Positions 7,183 to 15,833 of a stretch of DNA of 39,919 nucleotides are shown here, one piece after another (positions within the stretch are counted from its first letter, which is position 1; each line of letters opens with the position of its first letter). The DNA is taken from NCBI GenBank assembly GCA_947448325.1, contig CANFMK010000003.1, positions 1 through 39,919 on the forward strand, read 5' to 3'. The stretch comes from Comamonadaceae bacterium (lineage in GTDB: Bacteria > Pseudomonadota > Gammaproteobacteria > Burkholderiales > Burkholderiaceae_C). The position numbers and the translations under genes are program-made. The notes beneath the pieces were generated by a model, which did not search any database, had not been told where the DNA came from, and saw only the letters and a list, made by a program, of their open reading frames with translations.

Positions 7183-8781
7183 TCAGGTCGGCTCAGCACC
7201 TTCAGGCAAAGTGTATTGCGTGACCAACTGCATGAAGCTGTCCAGGGCCGGATCCAGGCCTGTTTCTTCTTGCAAGACCTGCGCAACCCGAGGGGCCAAC
7301 AGGGCCGCTTGGCGGGCATCCAAAAACAACATCCGCGAGCGCCGAGCCAACACATCTTCCACGTGGACCGCATACTCGTAGCGCGCGGCAAAGCGCACCA
7401 TCGCTTCGCTCAAGCCCTCGGACAACCAAACGTCATGGCCAGGCAGCGCTTGAACAATGGCTTGTTCCGATCCGTAAGAGTGCACGCCTTCAGGATCGCA
7501 CAAGGGTCGGGGCGGCAATGCGGTGGTCTGCGCGCCAACCAATGGCAATTGGTCCGTATGCCCCGACTTCAAAATCGACGCAGACAACAAGCCACTGTCT
7601 ACGCATTTTTGCAACACGTCTTCGGCCATGGCGCGGTAGGTGGTCCATTTGCCGCCGGTGACGGTGACCAGACCCGAGCGGCTGACCAACACGATGTGTT
7701 CTCGGCTCAGCGCCTTGGTATTGTCGCCATCGTCTTGGGGCGGTTTGACCAAGGGCCGTAAACCCACCCAAATGCTTTGCACATCGCTGCGCTGGGGTGC
7801 TTTTTGTAAATACCGCGCAGCTTCGCTCAGGATGAAATCAATTTCCGCTTCAAAGGCCAAAGGCTCTGTGGCCAGATCGTTGCGCGGCGTGTCCGTGGTG
7901 CCCAAAATCACTTTGCCCAACCAGGGCACAGCAAACAGCACCCGGCCATCAGCCGTCTTGGGAATCATCAGGGCGGTGTGACCTGGCAAAAAATGAGCGT
8001 CCACCACGATATGCACGCCCTGACTGGGCGCCACCATAGGCTCAATCGAGCCATCTTGTTCACGCAGCGCGTCCACCCACACCCCCGTGGCATTGACCAC
8101 GCAGCGCGCTTGAAGGGCATGGCTCTGACCCGACAACATGTCCTCAAACAGCAGCCCCGAGACTCGCCCATCGGTGTAGCAAAGCTGCGAGGCCTTCATG
8201 TAATTGAGCAGCACAGCACCCTGGGCGGCGGCGGTGCGCGCCAGCGCCAGAGCCAATTTGCTGTCGTTGAATTGACCGTCCCAATACTGCACACCACCGC
8301 GCAAGTGGTTGGGCTGAACAGAAGGCAAACAAGCCAGGGTGGCTTGTCGCGATAAAAAATGGGTTGGCCCCAAGCCAGACGCGCCGGCCAGCGCGTCGTA
8401 CATTTTCAGGCCGATACCGTAAAACGCCGACTCCCACCATCTGTAGGCAGGCACCACAAAGGGCAACCGCTGCGCAATGTGGGGGGCGTTGCGCAGCAAG
8501 GTCGTTCGCTCGTGCAAGGCTTCACGCACCAAGGCAATATTGCCTTGTGCCAAATAGCGCACACCACCGTGCACCAACTTGGTCGAACGCGAAGAAGTGC
8601 CTTTGGCAAAATCGTTCGCCTCGACCAGCACCACCCTCAGTCCACGCGAAGCCGCATCCAGGGCCACGCCCAAACCCGTCGCACCGCCGCCCACAATGGC
8701 CAGGTCGTAAACCGTGTGCGGGTCCAGGCGGGCCAGGAGTTCTTCGCGGCGAGTGCGCAACGGCTGTGCAAGGGAGGGCAT
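7183..8781 (-). CDS. glpD: Aerobic glycerol-3-phosphate dehydrogenase
   Basis: A 532-residue FAD-dependent dehydrogenase that oxidises sn-glycerol-3-phosphate to dihydroxyacetone phosphate and feeds electrons to quinone at the inner membrane face. The N-terminal Rossmann motif D-L-A-I-V-G-G-G-A-T-G (residues 26-36) is followed by the family segment G-T-S-S-R-S-T-K-L-V-H-G-G-V-R-Y-L. A substrate-domain G-T-T-D-T-P motif and the V-T-G-G-K-W-T-T-Y-R signature near residue 370 follow, as in GlpD. Its length matches the family. It closes the glp gene set, but a strong hairpin terminator lies between glpV and glpD, so its level may be set by read-through. The ribosome-binding site is weak. Confidence 0.95.
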   Translation of the reverse strand: MPSLAQPLRTRREELLARLDPHTVYDLAIVGGGATGLGVALDAASRGLRVVLVEANDFAKGTSSRSTKLVHGGVRYLAQGNIALVREALHERTTLLRNAPHIAQRLPFVVPAYRWWESAFYGIGLKMYDALAGASGLGPTHFLSRQATLACLPSVQPNHLRGGVQYWDGQFNDSKLALALARTAAAQGAVLLNYMKASQLCYTDGRVSGLLFEDMLSGQSHALQARCVVNATGVWVDALREQDGSIEPMVAPSQGVHIVVDAHFLPGHTALMIPKTADGRVLFAVPWLGKVILGTTDTPRNDLATEPLAFEAEIDFILSEAARYLQKAPQRSDVQSIWVGLRPLVKPPQDDGDNTKALSREHIVLVSRSGLVTVTGGKWTTYRAMAEDVLQKCVDSGLLSASILKSGHTDQLPLVGAQTTALPPRPLCDPEGVHSYGSEQAIVQALPGHDVWLSEGLSEAMVRFAARYEYAVHVEDVLARRSRMLFLDARQAALLAPRVAQVLQEETGLDPALDSFMQLVTQYTLPEGAEPT

Positions 8782-8810
8782 GAAAAGCAGCTCTCAAAAA
8801 TTCGATTGAC

Positions 8811-8847
8811 AACAAAAAAGGCCGTGCGGGGCTTACCCCGCACGGCC
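8811..8847 (-). terminator. Rho-independent terminator between glpV and glpD
   Basis: Read on the minus strand, a perfect 12-bp stem (arms GGCCGTGCGGGG at 8820-8831 and its complement at 8836-8847, 4-base loop) is followed immediately by TTTTTTGTT. It begins eight bases after the glpV stop and ends about 30 bases before the glpD start. No obvious promoter fits between it and glpD. Confidence 0.92.
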
Positions 8848-8854
8848 TATGGGC

Positions 8855-10585
8855 TTAACGAACCTTGCCGTTTTTCCACGCATTGAGCAGCGTGTCGTAG
8901 GCAATGGTTTCACCCTTTGGCTTTTCATTCGCCAATTTCTTCCAAGGGGCGCCCTTGTCGCTCAGCCACTTGGCAGGGTCGGATTTGGCGTTGAGCTTGG
9001 GCGGGCATACGGCCATCCCTGAGCGCTCCAGGCGCGCCATCACATCGTCCATTTCGTTGGCCAAGTTGTCCATCGCCGCTTGCGGTGTTTTCTCACCGGT
9101 CACAGCCACGGCCACGTTTTTCCACCACAACTGCGCCAGCTTAGGATAGTCAGGCACGTTGGTGCCAGTGGGCGTCCAAGCCACACGTGCAGGACTGCGG
9201 TAGAACTCAACCAGCCCCCCCAATTTGGGCGCCATGTCGGTCATGGCTTGTGACTTGATGTCGGACTCGCGAATCGGCGTCAAACCCACGATGGTCTTTT
9301 TCAAGGACGTTGTTTTGGCGGTCACAAACTGGGCATACAGCCAAGCTGCAGCCACTTTGCTTTCGTCATGGCCCTTGAAGAAGGTCCAAGATCCCACGTC
9401 TTGGTAGCCGTTTTGCATGCCCTGCTTCCAGTAAGGACCGTTCGGTCCCGGGGCCATGCGCCATTTGGGTGTGCCGTCGTCATTCACCACAGGCAGACCT
9501 TTTTTGATCATGTCAGCGGTGAAGGCGGTGTACCAGAAGATTTGCTGTGCAATCTGGCCCTGCGCAGGCACAGGGCCGGCTTCACCAAAGGTCATGCCAA
9601 TCGCTTCTTTGGGGGCATATTGCTTCATCCAGTCGATGTACTTGGTCAAAGCATAAACCGCAGCAGGCGAGTTGGTCGCGCCACCTCGGGCCACCGAAGC
9701 GCCTTGTGGTGTGCAGCCATCGGCCGAGGCGCGAATGCCCCATTCGTCCACTGGCTTGCCATTGGGAATACCAATGTCCGCAGAGCCGGCCATCGACAAC
9801 CACGCATCGGTGAAACGCCAACCCAGTGAAGGGTCTTTTTTGCCGTAGTCCATGTGGCCGTAAATGGCTTTGCCGTCGATGTTTTTAACATCATTGGTGA
9901 AAAAGGCTGCAATGTCTTCGTAAGCGCTCCAATTCAAAGGCACGCCCAGGTCATAGCCGTATTTGGCTTTGAATTGCGCCTTGAGTTCTGGCTTGGCGAA
10001 CAAGTCCGCGCGAAACCAATACAGGTTGGCGAATTGCTGATCGGGTAACTGGTACAGCTTGCCATCAGGCGCGGTGGTGAAGCTGGTGCCAATGAAATCC
10101 TTGATGTCAATGCCGGGGTTGGTCCACTCTTTGCCTTTGCCGCCCATGTAGTCGGTCAAGTTCATGATCTTGCCGTAACGATAGTGGGTACCGATCAGGT
10201 CCGAGTCGGTGATCCAGCCGTCGTAAATCGACTTGCCTGATTGCATGGAGGTTTGCAGTTTCTCAACCACATCGCCCTCGCCGATCAGGTCGTGCTTGAC
10301 CTTGATACCGGTAATTTCCTCAAACGCCTTGGCCAGCGTTTTGGATTCGTATTCATGAGTGGCGATGGTTTCGGAGACCACCGAAATTTCCTTCACGCCT
10401 TTGGCTTGAAGTTTTTTGGCCGCGTCAATGAACCACTTCATTTCCGCGGTTTGTTGCGCTTTGCTCAAAGTCGAGGGTTGAAACTCGTTGTCAATCCACT
10501 TTTTGGCTGCGGCCTCATCGGCCCACCCCATGGACGACAGTGAACAGGCAACTGCTACTGCCACCACGCTGTAACGTAACTTCAT
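8855..10585 (-). CDS. glpV: Glycerol ABC transporter periplasmic binding protein
   Basis: A 576-residue extracellular solute-binding protein. It begins with a signal peptide: K-L-R, a hydrophobic stretch, then cleavage after S-S-M-G-W-A near residue 22. The size is unusually large for a sugar-type receptor and matches GlpV of the GlpSTPQV glycerol system described in Rhizobium. Internal segments such as Y-D-G-W-I-T-D-S-D-L-I and the Q-L-P-D-Q-Q-F-A-N-L-Y-W-F stretch are those of type 1 extracellular binding proteins. It delivers glycerol to the GlpP/GlpQ permease. The start has GAGGAG nine bases upstream. It follows the DUF2160 gene after 93 bases and ends at a strong terminator, so it may be transcribed more abundantly than its neighbours. 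Confidence 0.92.
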   Translation of the reverse strand: MKLRYSVVAVAVACSLSSMGWADEAAAKKWIDNEFQPSTLSKAQQTAEMKWFIDAAKKLQAKGVKEISVVSETIATHEYESKTLAKAFEEITGIKVKHDLIGEGDVVEKLQTSMQSGKSIYDGWITDSDLIGTHYRYGKIMNLTDYMGGKGKEWTNPGIDIKDFIGTSFTTAPDGKLYQLPDQQFANLYWFRADLFAKPELKAQFKAKYGYDLGVPLNWSAYEDIAAFFTNDVKNIDGKAIYGHMDYGKKDPSLGWRFTDAWLSMAGSADIGIPNGKPVDEWGIRASADGCTPQGASVARGGATNSPAAVYALTKYIDWMKQYAPKEAIGMTFGEAGPVPAQGQIAQQIFWYTAFTADMIKKGLPVVNDDGTPKWRMAPGPNGPYWKQGMQNGYQDVGSWTFFKGHDESKVAAAWLYAQFVTAKTTSLKKTIVGLTPIRESDIKSQAMTDMAPKLGGLVEFYRSPARVAWTPTGTNVPDYPKLAQLWWKNVAVAVTGEKTPQAAMDNLANEMDDVMARLERSGMAVCPPKLNAKSDPAKWLSDKGAPWKKLANEKPKGETIAYDTLLNAWKNGKVR

Positions 10586-10678
10586 GATCTATCTCCTCAT
10601 TTTTTAAAACCCCCTGTGGACAAGGCAATTCGGCTCCAAGGGGAACAAGCCGACCCTTTTTCTTTGCGCTGTGCGTGT

Positions 10679-10987
10679 TCAGCCCTTACGCATGATCACA
10701 ACCAACAAAGCCATGGACGCCACAAAACTGAACCAAATGGACGGATCCGAGTCCAGTGACAACCACTGCGCAATCCAACCACTCAGGCCGACAAACGCCA
10801 AATTCACATACGCTGCCGCCAAGAGACCAATGAACAAGCGATCACCCCGTGTGGTGTCCAAGGGCAAAAAACCGCGTCGCATGACCGTGGGCGACTTGAT
10901 TTCCCAGATCGTCATGCCTGCGATCATGAGCACAATGCAACCAAAAAATACGGCCACTGGCAGGGTCCAAGCCATCCATTCAAACAT
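10679..10987 (-). CDS. DUF2160 small membrane protein of the glycerol ABC locus
   Basis: A 102-residue hydrophobic protein with about three transmembrane helices (roughly residues 8-26, 50-70 and 83-99) and a short cytoplasmic or periplasmic loop rich in Arg and Asp (R-R-G-F-L-P-L-D-T-T-R-G-D-R). The family is found between glpQ and glpV in glycerol ABC loci and was annotated only as a predicted integral membrane protein. An accessory role in the transporter is inferred from this constant position. AAGGAGATACACC precedes the ATG. It lies 24 bases after glpQ and is part of the same operon. Confidence 0.85.
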   Translation of the reverse strand: MFEWMAWTLPVAVFFGCIVLMIAGMTIWEIKSPTVMRRGFLPLDTTRGDRLFIGLLAAAYVNLAFVGLSGWIAQWLSLDSDPSIWFSFVASMALLVVIMRKG

Positions 10988-11011
10988 GGTGTATCTCCTT
11001 GAATTGCGGCA

Positions 11012-11824
11012 TCACACACGCCCCATGGCGAAGCCTTTGGCGATGTAATTGCGCACAAACCAAATCACGATCGCGCCAGGCACGATGGTCAGTACGCCCG
11101 CCGCAGCCAGAGTCGCCCAGTCCATGCCAGAGGCCGACACCGTTCGCGTCATGGTGGCGGCAATGGGTTTGGCGTTCACGCTGGTCAAGGTGCGCGCCAA
11201 GAGCAGTTCCACCCAACTGAACATGAAGCAAAAAAAGGCGGCCACGCCGACACCGGCTTTGATCAGGGGCAAAAATATTTGCACAAAGAACCGCGGAAAT
11301 GAATAACCATCGATGTACGCAGTCTCATCGATTTCGCGCGGTATGCCGCTCATAAAACCTTCTAAGATCCAAACCGCCAAAGGCACATTGAACAGCAAAT
11401 GCACCAGCGCGACCGCGATGTGCGTGTCCATCAAACCCACTGAGCTGTAAAGCTGAAAGAACGGCAACAAAAACACCGCAGGCGGCGTCATGCGGTTGGT
11501 GAGCAACCAAAAGAACACATGCTTGTCGCCCAAAAAGCTGTAGCGTGAAAACGCATAGGCCGCAGGCAAAGCCACGGTCAGTGACATCGCCGTGTTCATG
11601 CCCACGTAGATCAGGCTGTTGATATAGCCCGAGTACCAAGCCGGATCGGTCAAGATGGTCTGGTAATTGGCCCAGGTGAAGTGTTCAGGAAACAAAGTGA
11701 ACCCGGCCAAAATTTCGTTGTTGGTCTTGAAGGACATATTGACCATCCAGTAGATGGGCAACAAAGCAAAAACCATGTAAAGACACAGAAAAATATTGCG
11801 TTTTTGAAATTTGGAATCAGGCAT
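11012..11824 (-). CDS. glpQ: Glycerol ABC transporter permease (MalG-type)
   Basis: A 270-residue inner-membrane permease with about six transmembrane helices. The first is at residues 10-28 after a short basic N-terminus. The EAA-like coupling loop is seen as I-P-R-E-I-D-E-T-A-Y-I-D-G-Y-S followed by F-P-R-F-F-V-Q-I-F-L-P-L-I-K, and contacts the ATPase subunits. It matches the MalG/carbohydrate type 2 permeases and pairs with GlpP to form the glycerol channel. Its start overlaps the end of glpP by eight bases, so they are translationally coupled. Confidence 0.92.
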   Translation of the reverse strand: MPDSKFQKRNIFLCLYMVFALLPIYWMVNMSFKTNNEILAGFTLFPEHFTWANYQTILTDPAWYSGYINSLIYVGMNTAMSLTVALPAAYAFSRYSFLGDKHVFFWLLTNRMTPPAVFLLPFFQLYSSVGLMDTHIAVALVHLLFNVPLAVWILEGFMSGIPREIDETAYIDGYSFPRFFVQIFLPLIKAGVGVAAFFCFMFSWVELLLARTLTSVNAKPIAATMTRTVSASGMDWATLAAAGVLTIVPGAIVIWFVRNYIAKGFAMGRV

Positions 11825-12710
11825 GTTCGCTCTCTTTTGATTCAGTACCCACGCGCTGCATCCAGTTGTAAAGCACGAAACAGAACAACAAGATGATCAA
11901 AAAATAAATCAAAGAAAACGCTGCCGCCGGACCTAAGTCGAATTGCCCCACCGCTTTTTGCGTCAAAAATTGAGATAAAAAAGTGGTCGAGTTGCCAGGC
12001 CCGCCGCCCGTCAAAACAAAGGGCTCGGTATAAATCATGAAGCTGTCCATGAAGCGCAAGAGCACCGCGATCACCAACACACCACGCATTTTGGGCAATT
12101 GCACATAACGGAACACATCCCACTTGCTGGCCCCGTCGATGCTGGCAGCTTGGTAATAAGCGTCCGGGATGGAGCGCAAACCGGCATAACCCAGCAAGGC
12201 CACCAGCGGCGTCCAGTGCCACACGTCCATGAGCAACACGGTCAACCAGGCGTGGCTGGCATTACCGGTGTAGTTGTATGCCATGCCCATGCCCTGAAGC
12301 GCGGCGCCCATTAAACCGATGTCGGTACGACCAAAAATCTGCCAAATCGTGCCCACCACGTTCCAGGGGATGAGTAAGGACAAAGAAACAATGACCAACA
12401 CGGCCGACGATTTCCAGCCTGTGGCGGGCATGGACAGTGCCAGCAAGATGCCCAAGGGCAACTCCACCGCCAGCACCGAGAAGGAATAAATCAATTGGCG
12501 CAGCAATGCGCCATGCAACTCTTCATCGCGCATGATGGCGACAAACCATTCGGTGCCGACAAAGACCCGTCGTTCCGGCGAGATGATGTCTTGTACCGAG
12601 TAATTGACCACCACCATCAAGGGCAGGATGGCCGAAAACGCCACACACAACAACACCGGCAAAATCAACAGCCAGGCCTTCTGGTTGACGGGCTTGGTGG
12701 TCGTACTCAT
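11817..12710 (-). CDS. glpP: Glycerol ABC transporter permease (MalF-type)
   Basis: A 297-residue inner-membrane permease with about six transmembrane helices; the first is at residues 12-34. The coupling segment L-R-S-I-P-D-A-Y-Y-Q-A-A-S-I-D-G-A-S followed by W-D-V-F-R-Y-V-Q-L-P-K-M-R is the EAA loop that docks on GlpS/GlpT. It matches the sugar-type (UgpA/MalF) permeases. ATGA overlap with glpT upstream and an eight-base overlap with glpQ downstream show tight coupling within the operon. Confidence 0.92.
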   Translation of the reverse strand: MSTTTKPVNQKAWLLILPVLLCVAFSAILPLMVVVNYSVQDIISPERRVFVGTEWFVAIMRDEELHGALLRQLIYSFSVLAVELPLGILLALSMPATGWKSSAVLVIVSLSLLIPWNVVGTIWQIFGRTDIGLMGAALQGMGMAYNYTGNASHAWLTVLLMDVWHWTPLVALLGYAGLRSIPDAYYQAASIDGASKWDVFRYVQLPKMRGVLVIAVLLRFMDSFMIYTEPFVLTGGGPGNSTTFLSQFLTQKAVGQFDLGPAAAFSLIYFLIILLFCFVLYNWMQRVGTESKESEHA

Positions 12711-13783
12711 GCCACGATCTCCTCATTTTTGTAAAAGCACGTGTGCGGTCCCAGAACCTGCAACCACACCAAGTGATCCACGATCACGGCAGGCAAGTCC
12801 ATCGACAGGCGGGCTTTGATTTTTTGGCCATTGAGCGCAGCCGTCACGATGAAATGTGTCCCCACATCTTGCACCTGGGTCACGGTCATGGGCAAAGCCC
12901 CTGCCGTCTCGGCATCGACCTGCCGCACATATTCAGGCCGAATGCCCAGTTGAATCTCGCCTACTGGCAACAGCGGCGTCACTGGCAGCGACATTTTTTC
13001 TGAACCCACATGCAGCCCATCAGGCGTGACCTTCGCCTGGATGAAGTTCATTCCCGGCGAGCCAATGAAGTTACCGACAAAGGTGTGACTGGGGCGTTCG
13101 AACAAATCGGCGGGCGAACCCATCTGCACAGCGCGTCCACGGGTCATGACCACGACTTGCTCAGCAAAGGTCAAAGCTTCGACCTGGTCATGCGTCACAT
13201 AGATCAAAGTCAGCTTGAGTTCGTGGTGAATTTGCTTGAGCTTGCGGCGCAGCTGCCACTTCAGGTGTGGATCGATCACCGTCAGGGGCTCGTCAAACAG
13301 CACCGCTGACACATCGGGGCGCACCAAACCGCGGCCCAATGAAATTTTTTGTTTAGCGTCCGCAGACAGGCCCGCAGCGCGCTGGTTCAGCTGCCCACTC
13401 ATCTCCAGCATCTCTGCAATCTGGCCTACCCGTTGTTTGATTTTGTCTGTCGCCCATTGGCGATTGCGCAGAGGAAAAGCCAAGTTCTCAGCCACCGTCA
13501 TGGTGTCGTATATCACCGGAAACTGAAAAACTTGCGCAATATTGCGCGCCTGAGGCGAGTCTTGCGTCACGTCACGGCCATCAAACAACACCGTGCCTTG
13601 TGAGGGCGAAAGCAGGCCCGAAATCACATTGAGCATGGTGGTTTTGCCGCAACCCGAAGGGCCCAGTAAGGCGTAAGCGCCGCCATCTTCAAAACACATT
13701 CTCAAGGGCAGCAAAGCGTAGTCGCTGTCTTGCTGCGGCTTGGCCTTGTAGGCATGCGCCAGATCGAGTTCGATGCGAGCCAT
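12707..13783 (-). CDS. glpT: Glycerol ABC transporter ATP-binding protein, degenerate-signature subunit
   Basis: A 358-residue ABC ATPase. Walker A G-P-S-G-C-G-K-T-T is at residues 41-49 and Walker B V-L-F-D-E-P at 161-166. The ABC signature is not LSGGQ but L-S-A-D-A-K-Q (139-145), a departure that I believe is shared by GlpT homologues. A C-terminal MalK-like regulatory domain (TOBE region) follows from about 240. With GlpS it should form an asymmetric ATPase pair with one normal composite site. The ATG at 13783 begins one base after the glpS stop and is preceded by AAGAGGG. An 18-codon upstream extension is open but lies inside glpS. Confidence 0.92.
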   Translation of the reverse strand: MARIELDLAHAYKAKPQQDSDYALLPLRMCFEDGGAYALLGPSGCGKTTMLNVISGLLSPSQGTVLFDGRDVTQDSPQARNIAQVFQFPVIYDTMTVAENLAFPLRNRQWATDKIKQRVGQIAEMLEMSGQLNQRAAGLSADAKQKISLGRGLVRPDVSAVLFDEPLTVIDPHLKWQLRRKLKQIHHELKLTLIYVTHDQVEALTFAEQVVVMTRGRAVQMGSPADLFERPSHTFVGNFIGSPGMNFIQAKVTPDGLHVGSEKMSLPVTPLLPVGEIQLGIRPEYVRQVDAETAGALPMTVTQVQDVGTHFIVTAALNGQKIKARLSMDLPAVIVDHLVWLQVLGPHTCFYKNEEIVA

Positions 13784-13784
13784 C

Positions 13785-14858
13785 TCAATGCCCTCTTGCG
13801 CGCGCGGGTGCCAGCAGCAACTGGCCATGCGCGTCAAACACGTAGATGTGTGTCGGGTTTACAGCCAACACAATGGGCGCGCCCAAATCAAAGTAATGCA
13901 CTCCAGTGATCTGCGCCACCAAGTTGCCCACAGCGGTAGCTACATGCACAAAGGTGTCGGAGCCTGAAATTTCAGCCAACGCCACCTGACCCGTCAAAGC
14001 CATGTCACCCGCCTGGGCCTGCAAGCGCAGCGCGCTGGCACGCACGCCCAGGGTCAAACTGGCCGAAGCGGTGACCGGCAAAGCCAAGGACAGGGTCGAG
14101 CCATCGGCCAGCGCTAGGCCCTCTGACGTGCGCTGGGCAGCGAGCAAATTCATCGGCGGATCACTGAAGGCACGCGCCACGCGCAAGGACTGGGGGTAAT
14201 GAAAAACCTCTGCGGTCGGTCCATATTGCAGCAGCTCACCCGCATCCATGACAGCGGTGTAGCCACCCAACAGCAAGGCTTCGCCCGGTTCGGTCGTGGC
14301 GTAAATCACAGTGGAATCGCCGCTGGAGAACAAGGCACCCAATTCTTCTCGCAACTCTTCTCGCAGCTTGTAATCCAGGTTAACCAAGGGCTCATCCAGC
14401 AGCATCAGCGGTGCCCCTTTGGCCAAGGCACGGGCCAGGGCCACGCGCTGTTGCTGACCGCCCGACAACTCGGTCGGGTAGCGGTCAAGAAACATTTCGA
14501 TGTGCAGTTTTTCAGCCAATGCGCGCACGCGTTGCTCCACGTTGGCGTCACCGCGCAGCTTCATGGGCGAGGCGATGTTGTCATGCACCTTCATGGAGGG
14601 ATAGTTGATGAACTGCTGGTACACCATGGCCACATTGCGCTCACGCACCGGTACACCCACCACATCCTGTCCATCCACCACCACACGCCCGGTGCTGGGG
14701 ACATCCAGGCCCGCCATGATGCGCATCAAACTGGTCTTACCTGCTTGTGTCGCCCCCAACAAAACGGTCACGTTGGATGTTTGGGGGGTCAGGCTCATGT
14801 CATAAAGCCAAGACTGTGCCCCGACCGATTTGCTGATGCCTTCTAGCGACAACTCCAT
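13785..14858 (-). CDS. glpS: Glycerol ABC transporter ATP-binding protein, canonical-signature subunit
   Basis: A 357-residue ABC ATPase. The Walker A is G-A-T-Q-A-G-K-T (residues 35-42), the signature L-S-G-G-Q at 131-135 and Walker B L-M-L-L-D-E-P at 151-157. A C-terminal TOBE-type domain occupies about 235-345. The Walker A has G-A-T-Q-A in place of the usual G-P-S-G-C/S. It energises glycerol uptake together with GlpT. It is the first gene of the leftward operon; AAAGGTGATGAG lies directly upstream of the ATG, and the control region shared with glpR follows. Confidence 0.92.
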   Translation of the reverse strand: MELSLEGISKSVGAQSWLYDMSLTPQTSNVTVLLGATQAGKTSLMRIMAGLDVPSTGRVVVDGQDVVGVPVRERNVAMVYQQFINYPSMKVHDNIASPMKLRGDANVEQRVRALAEKLHIEMFLDRYPTELSGGQQQRVALARALAKGAPLMLLDEPLVNLDYKLREELREELGALFSSGDSTVIYATTEPGEALLLGGYTAVMDAGELLQYGPTAEVFHYPQSLRVARAFSDPPMNLLAAQRTSEGLALADGSTLSLALPVTASASLTLGVRASALRLQAQAGDMALTGQVALAEISGSDTFVHVATAVGNLVAQITGVHYFDLGAPIVLAVNPTHIYVFDAHGQLLLAPARARGH

Positions 14859-15026
14859 CTCATCACCTTTGCAATTTGAAGAACGCCATCAGTTTTTAAC
14901 TGTGGATTTCATGCCCAGATTATTGTTCGCTTATTTTCGTTTCAACCCAGTGTTTACCCTTTGAAGGTTCCTTATTGTTCGTTTTAAAGTTGAATTCAGC
15001 AATTCAAACAGCGAAAATCGGTCCCT
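14859..15026. promoter_or_regulatory. Divergent glpS/glpR control region with repeated TGTTCG boxes
   Basis: This 168-base region separates the transporter operon from glpR-glpK. TTATTGTTCG occurs twice as a direct repeat (14920-14929 and 14972-14981). A related TTATTTTCGTTT is at 14931-14942, TTCGTTTTAAAG follows the second copy, and an inverted GCGAAAAT lies at 15011-15018. E. coli GlpR half-sites share a TGTTCG core, so these are likely GlpR operators. The regulator is encoded immediately to the right. Confidence 0.6.
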
Positions 15027-15791
15027 ATGAATTCCAACCCGCGCCAACTCGCCCTGCTTAAATCGGTTCAAGACTTGGGTTCAGTGACGGTGGAGCAACT
15101 GGCCGATCAGCTGGGGGTGACCTTGCAAACGGTGAGGCGCGATGTGCAGCGTTTGGCCGAGAATGGACATGTCACACGCTTTCACGGCGGCGTGCGCCTG
15201 CCCAGTTCGACCACTGAAAACCTTGGGCACCAGCAACGCGTGAGCTTGAACGCAGATGCCAAAACCCGCATTGCCCGCAGTGTGGCCGCCGCCTTACCCA
15301 ATGACTGCTCACTGATTCTGAACATCGGCACCACCACCGAAGCCATTGCGCGTGCCCTGTCGAGACATACTGGCTTGCGTGTGATCACCAACAACCTGAA
15401 CGTGGCCAGCATCTTGAGCGCCAATCCCCATTGCGAGGTGATCGTGGTCGGCGGGGTGGTACGCGGGCGCGATCAAGGCATTGTGGGTGAGGCCGCAGTG
15501 GATTTCATTCGGCAATTCAAGGTGGATATCGCATTGATCGGCATCTCGGGCATCGAGTCCGATGGCTCGCTGCGTGACTACGATTACCGAGAGGTGAAAG
15601 TATCGCAAACGATTCTGACGCACGCCCGCGAAGTCTGGCTGGCGGCCGACCACAGCAAGTTCAACCGCCCCGCGATGGTGGAGATGGGCACCATCTCGCA
15701 AATCGACCACCTGTTCACCGATGCGGCGCCCCCCGCGCCTTTTGCGGCCATGTTGGCGCAAGCGCAAGTGCAACTGCACATCGCCGACTGA
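15027..15791 (+). CDS. glpR: DeoR-family glycerol regulon repressor
   Basis: A 254-residue DeoR-type regulator. The N-terminal winged helix-turn-helix spans about residues 5-57: L-A-D-Q-L-G-V-T-L-Q-T-V-R-R-D is the recognition region and H-V-T-R-F-H-G-G-V the conserved wing end. The effector domain from about 75 has the D-x-x-x-x-N-I-G-T-T-T family segment (here C-S-L-I-L-N-I-G-T-T-T). D-H-S-K-F is near 207. GlpR represses glycerol genes and is released by glycerol-3-phosphate. Its position between the transporter operon and glpK, with TGTTCG boxes upstream, supports local control of both arms. glpK follows after 42 bases. Confidence 0.92.
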   Translation: MNSNPRQLALLKSVQDLGSVTVEQLADQLGVTLQTVRRDVQRLAENGHVTRFHGGVRLPSSTTENLGHQQRVSLNADAKTRIARSVAAALPNDCSLILNIGTTTEAIARALSRHTGLRVITNNLNVASILSANPHCEVIVVGGVVRGRDQGIVGEAAVDFIRQFKVDIALIGISGIESDGSLRDYDYREVKVSQTILTHAREVWLAADHSKFNRPAMVEMGTISQIDHLFTDAAPPAPFAAMLAQAQVQLHIAD

Positions 15792-15833
15792 ACGGCTACA
15801 TCCGAAAAAATAGAGACAAGAGAGACCCTTTCC

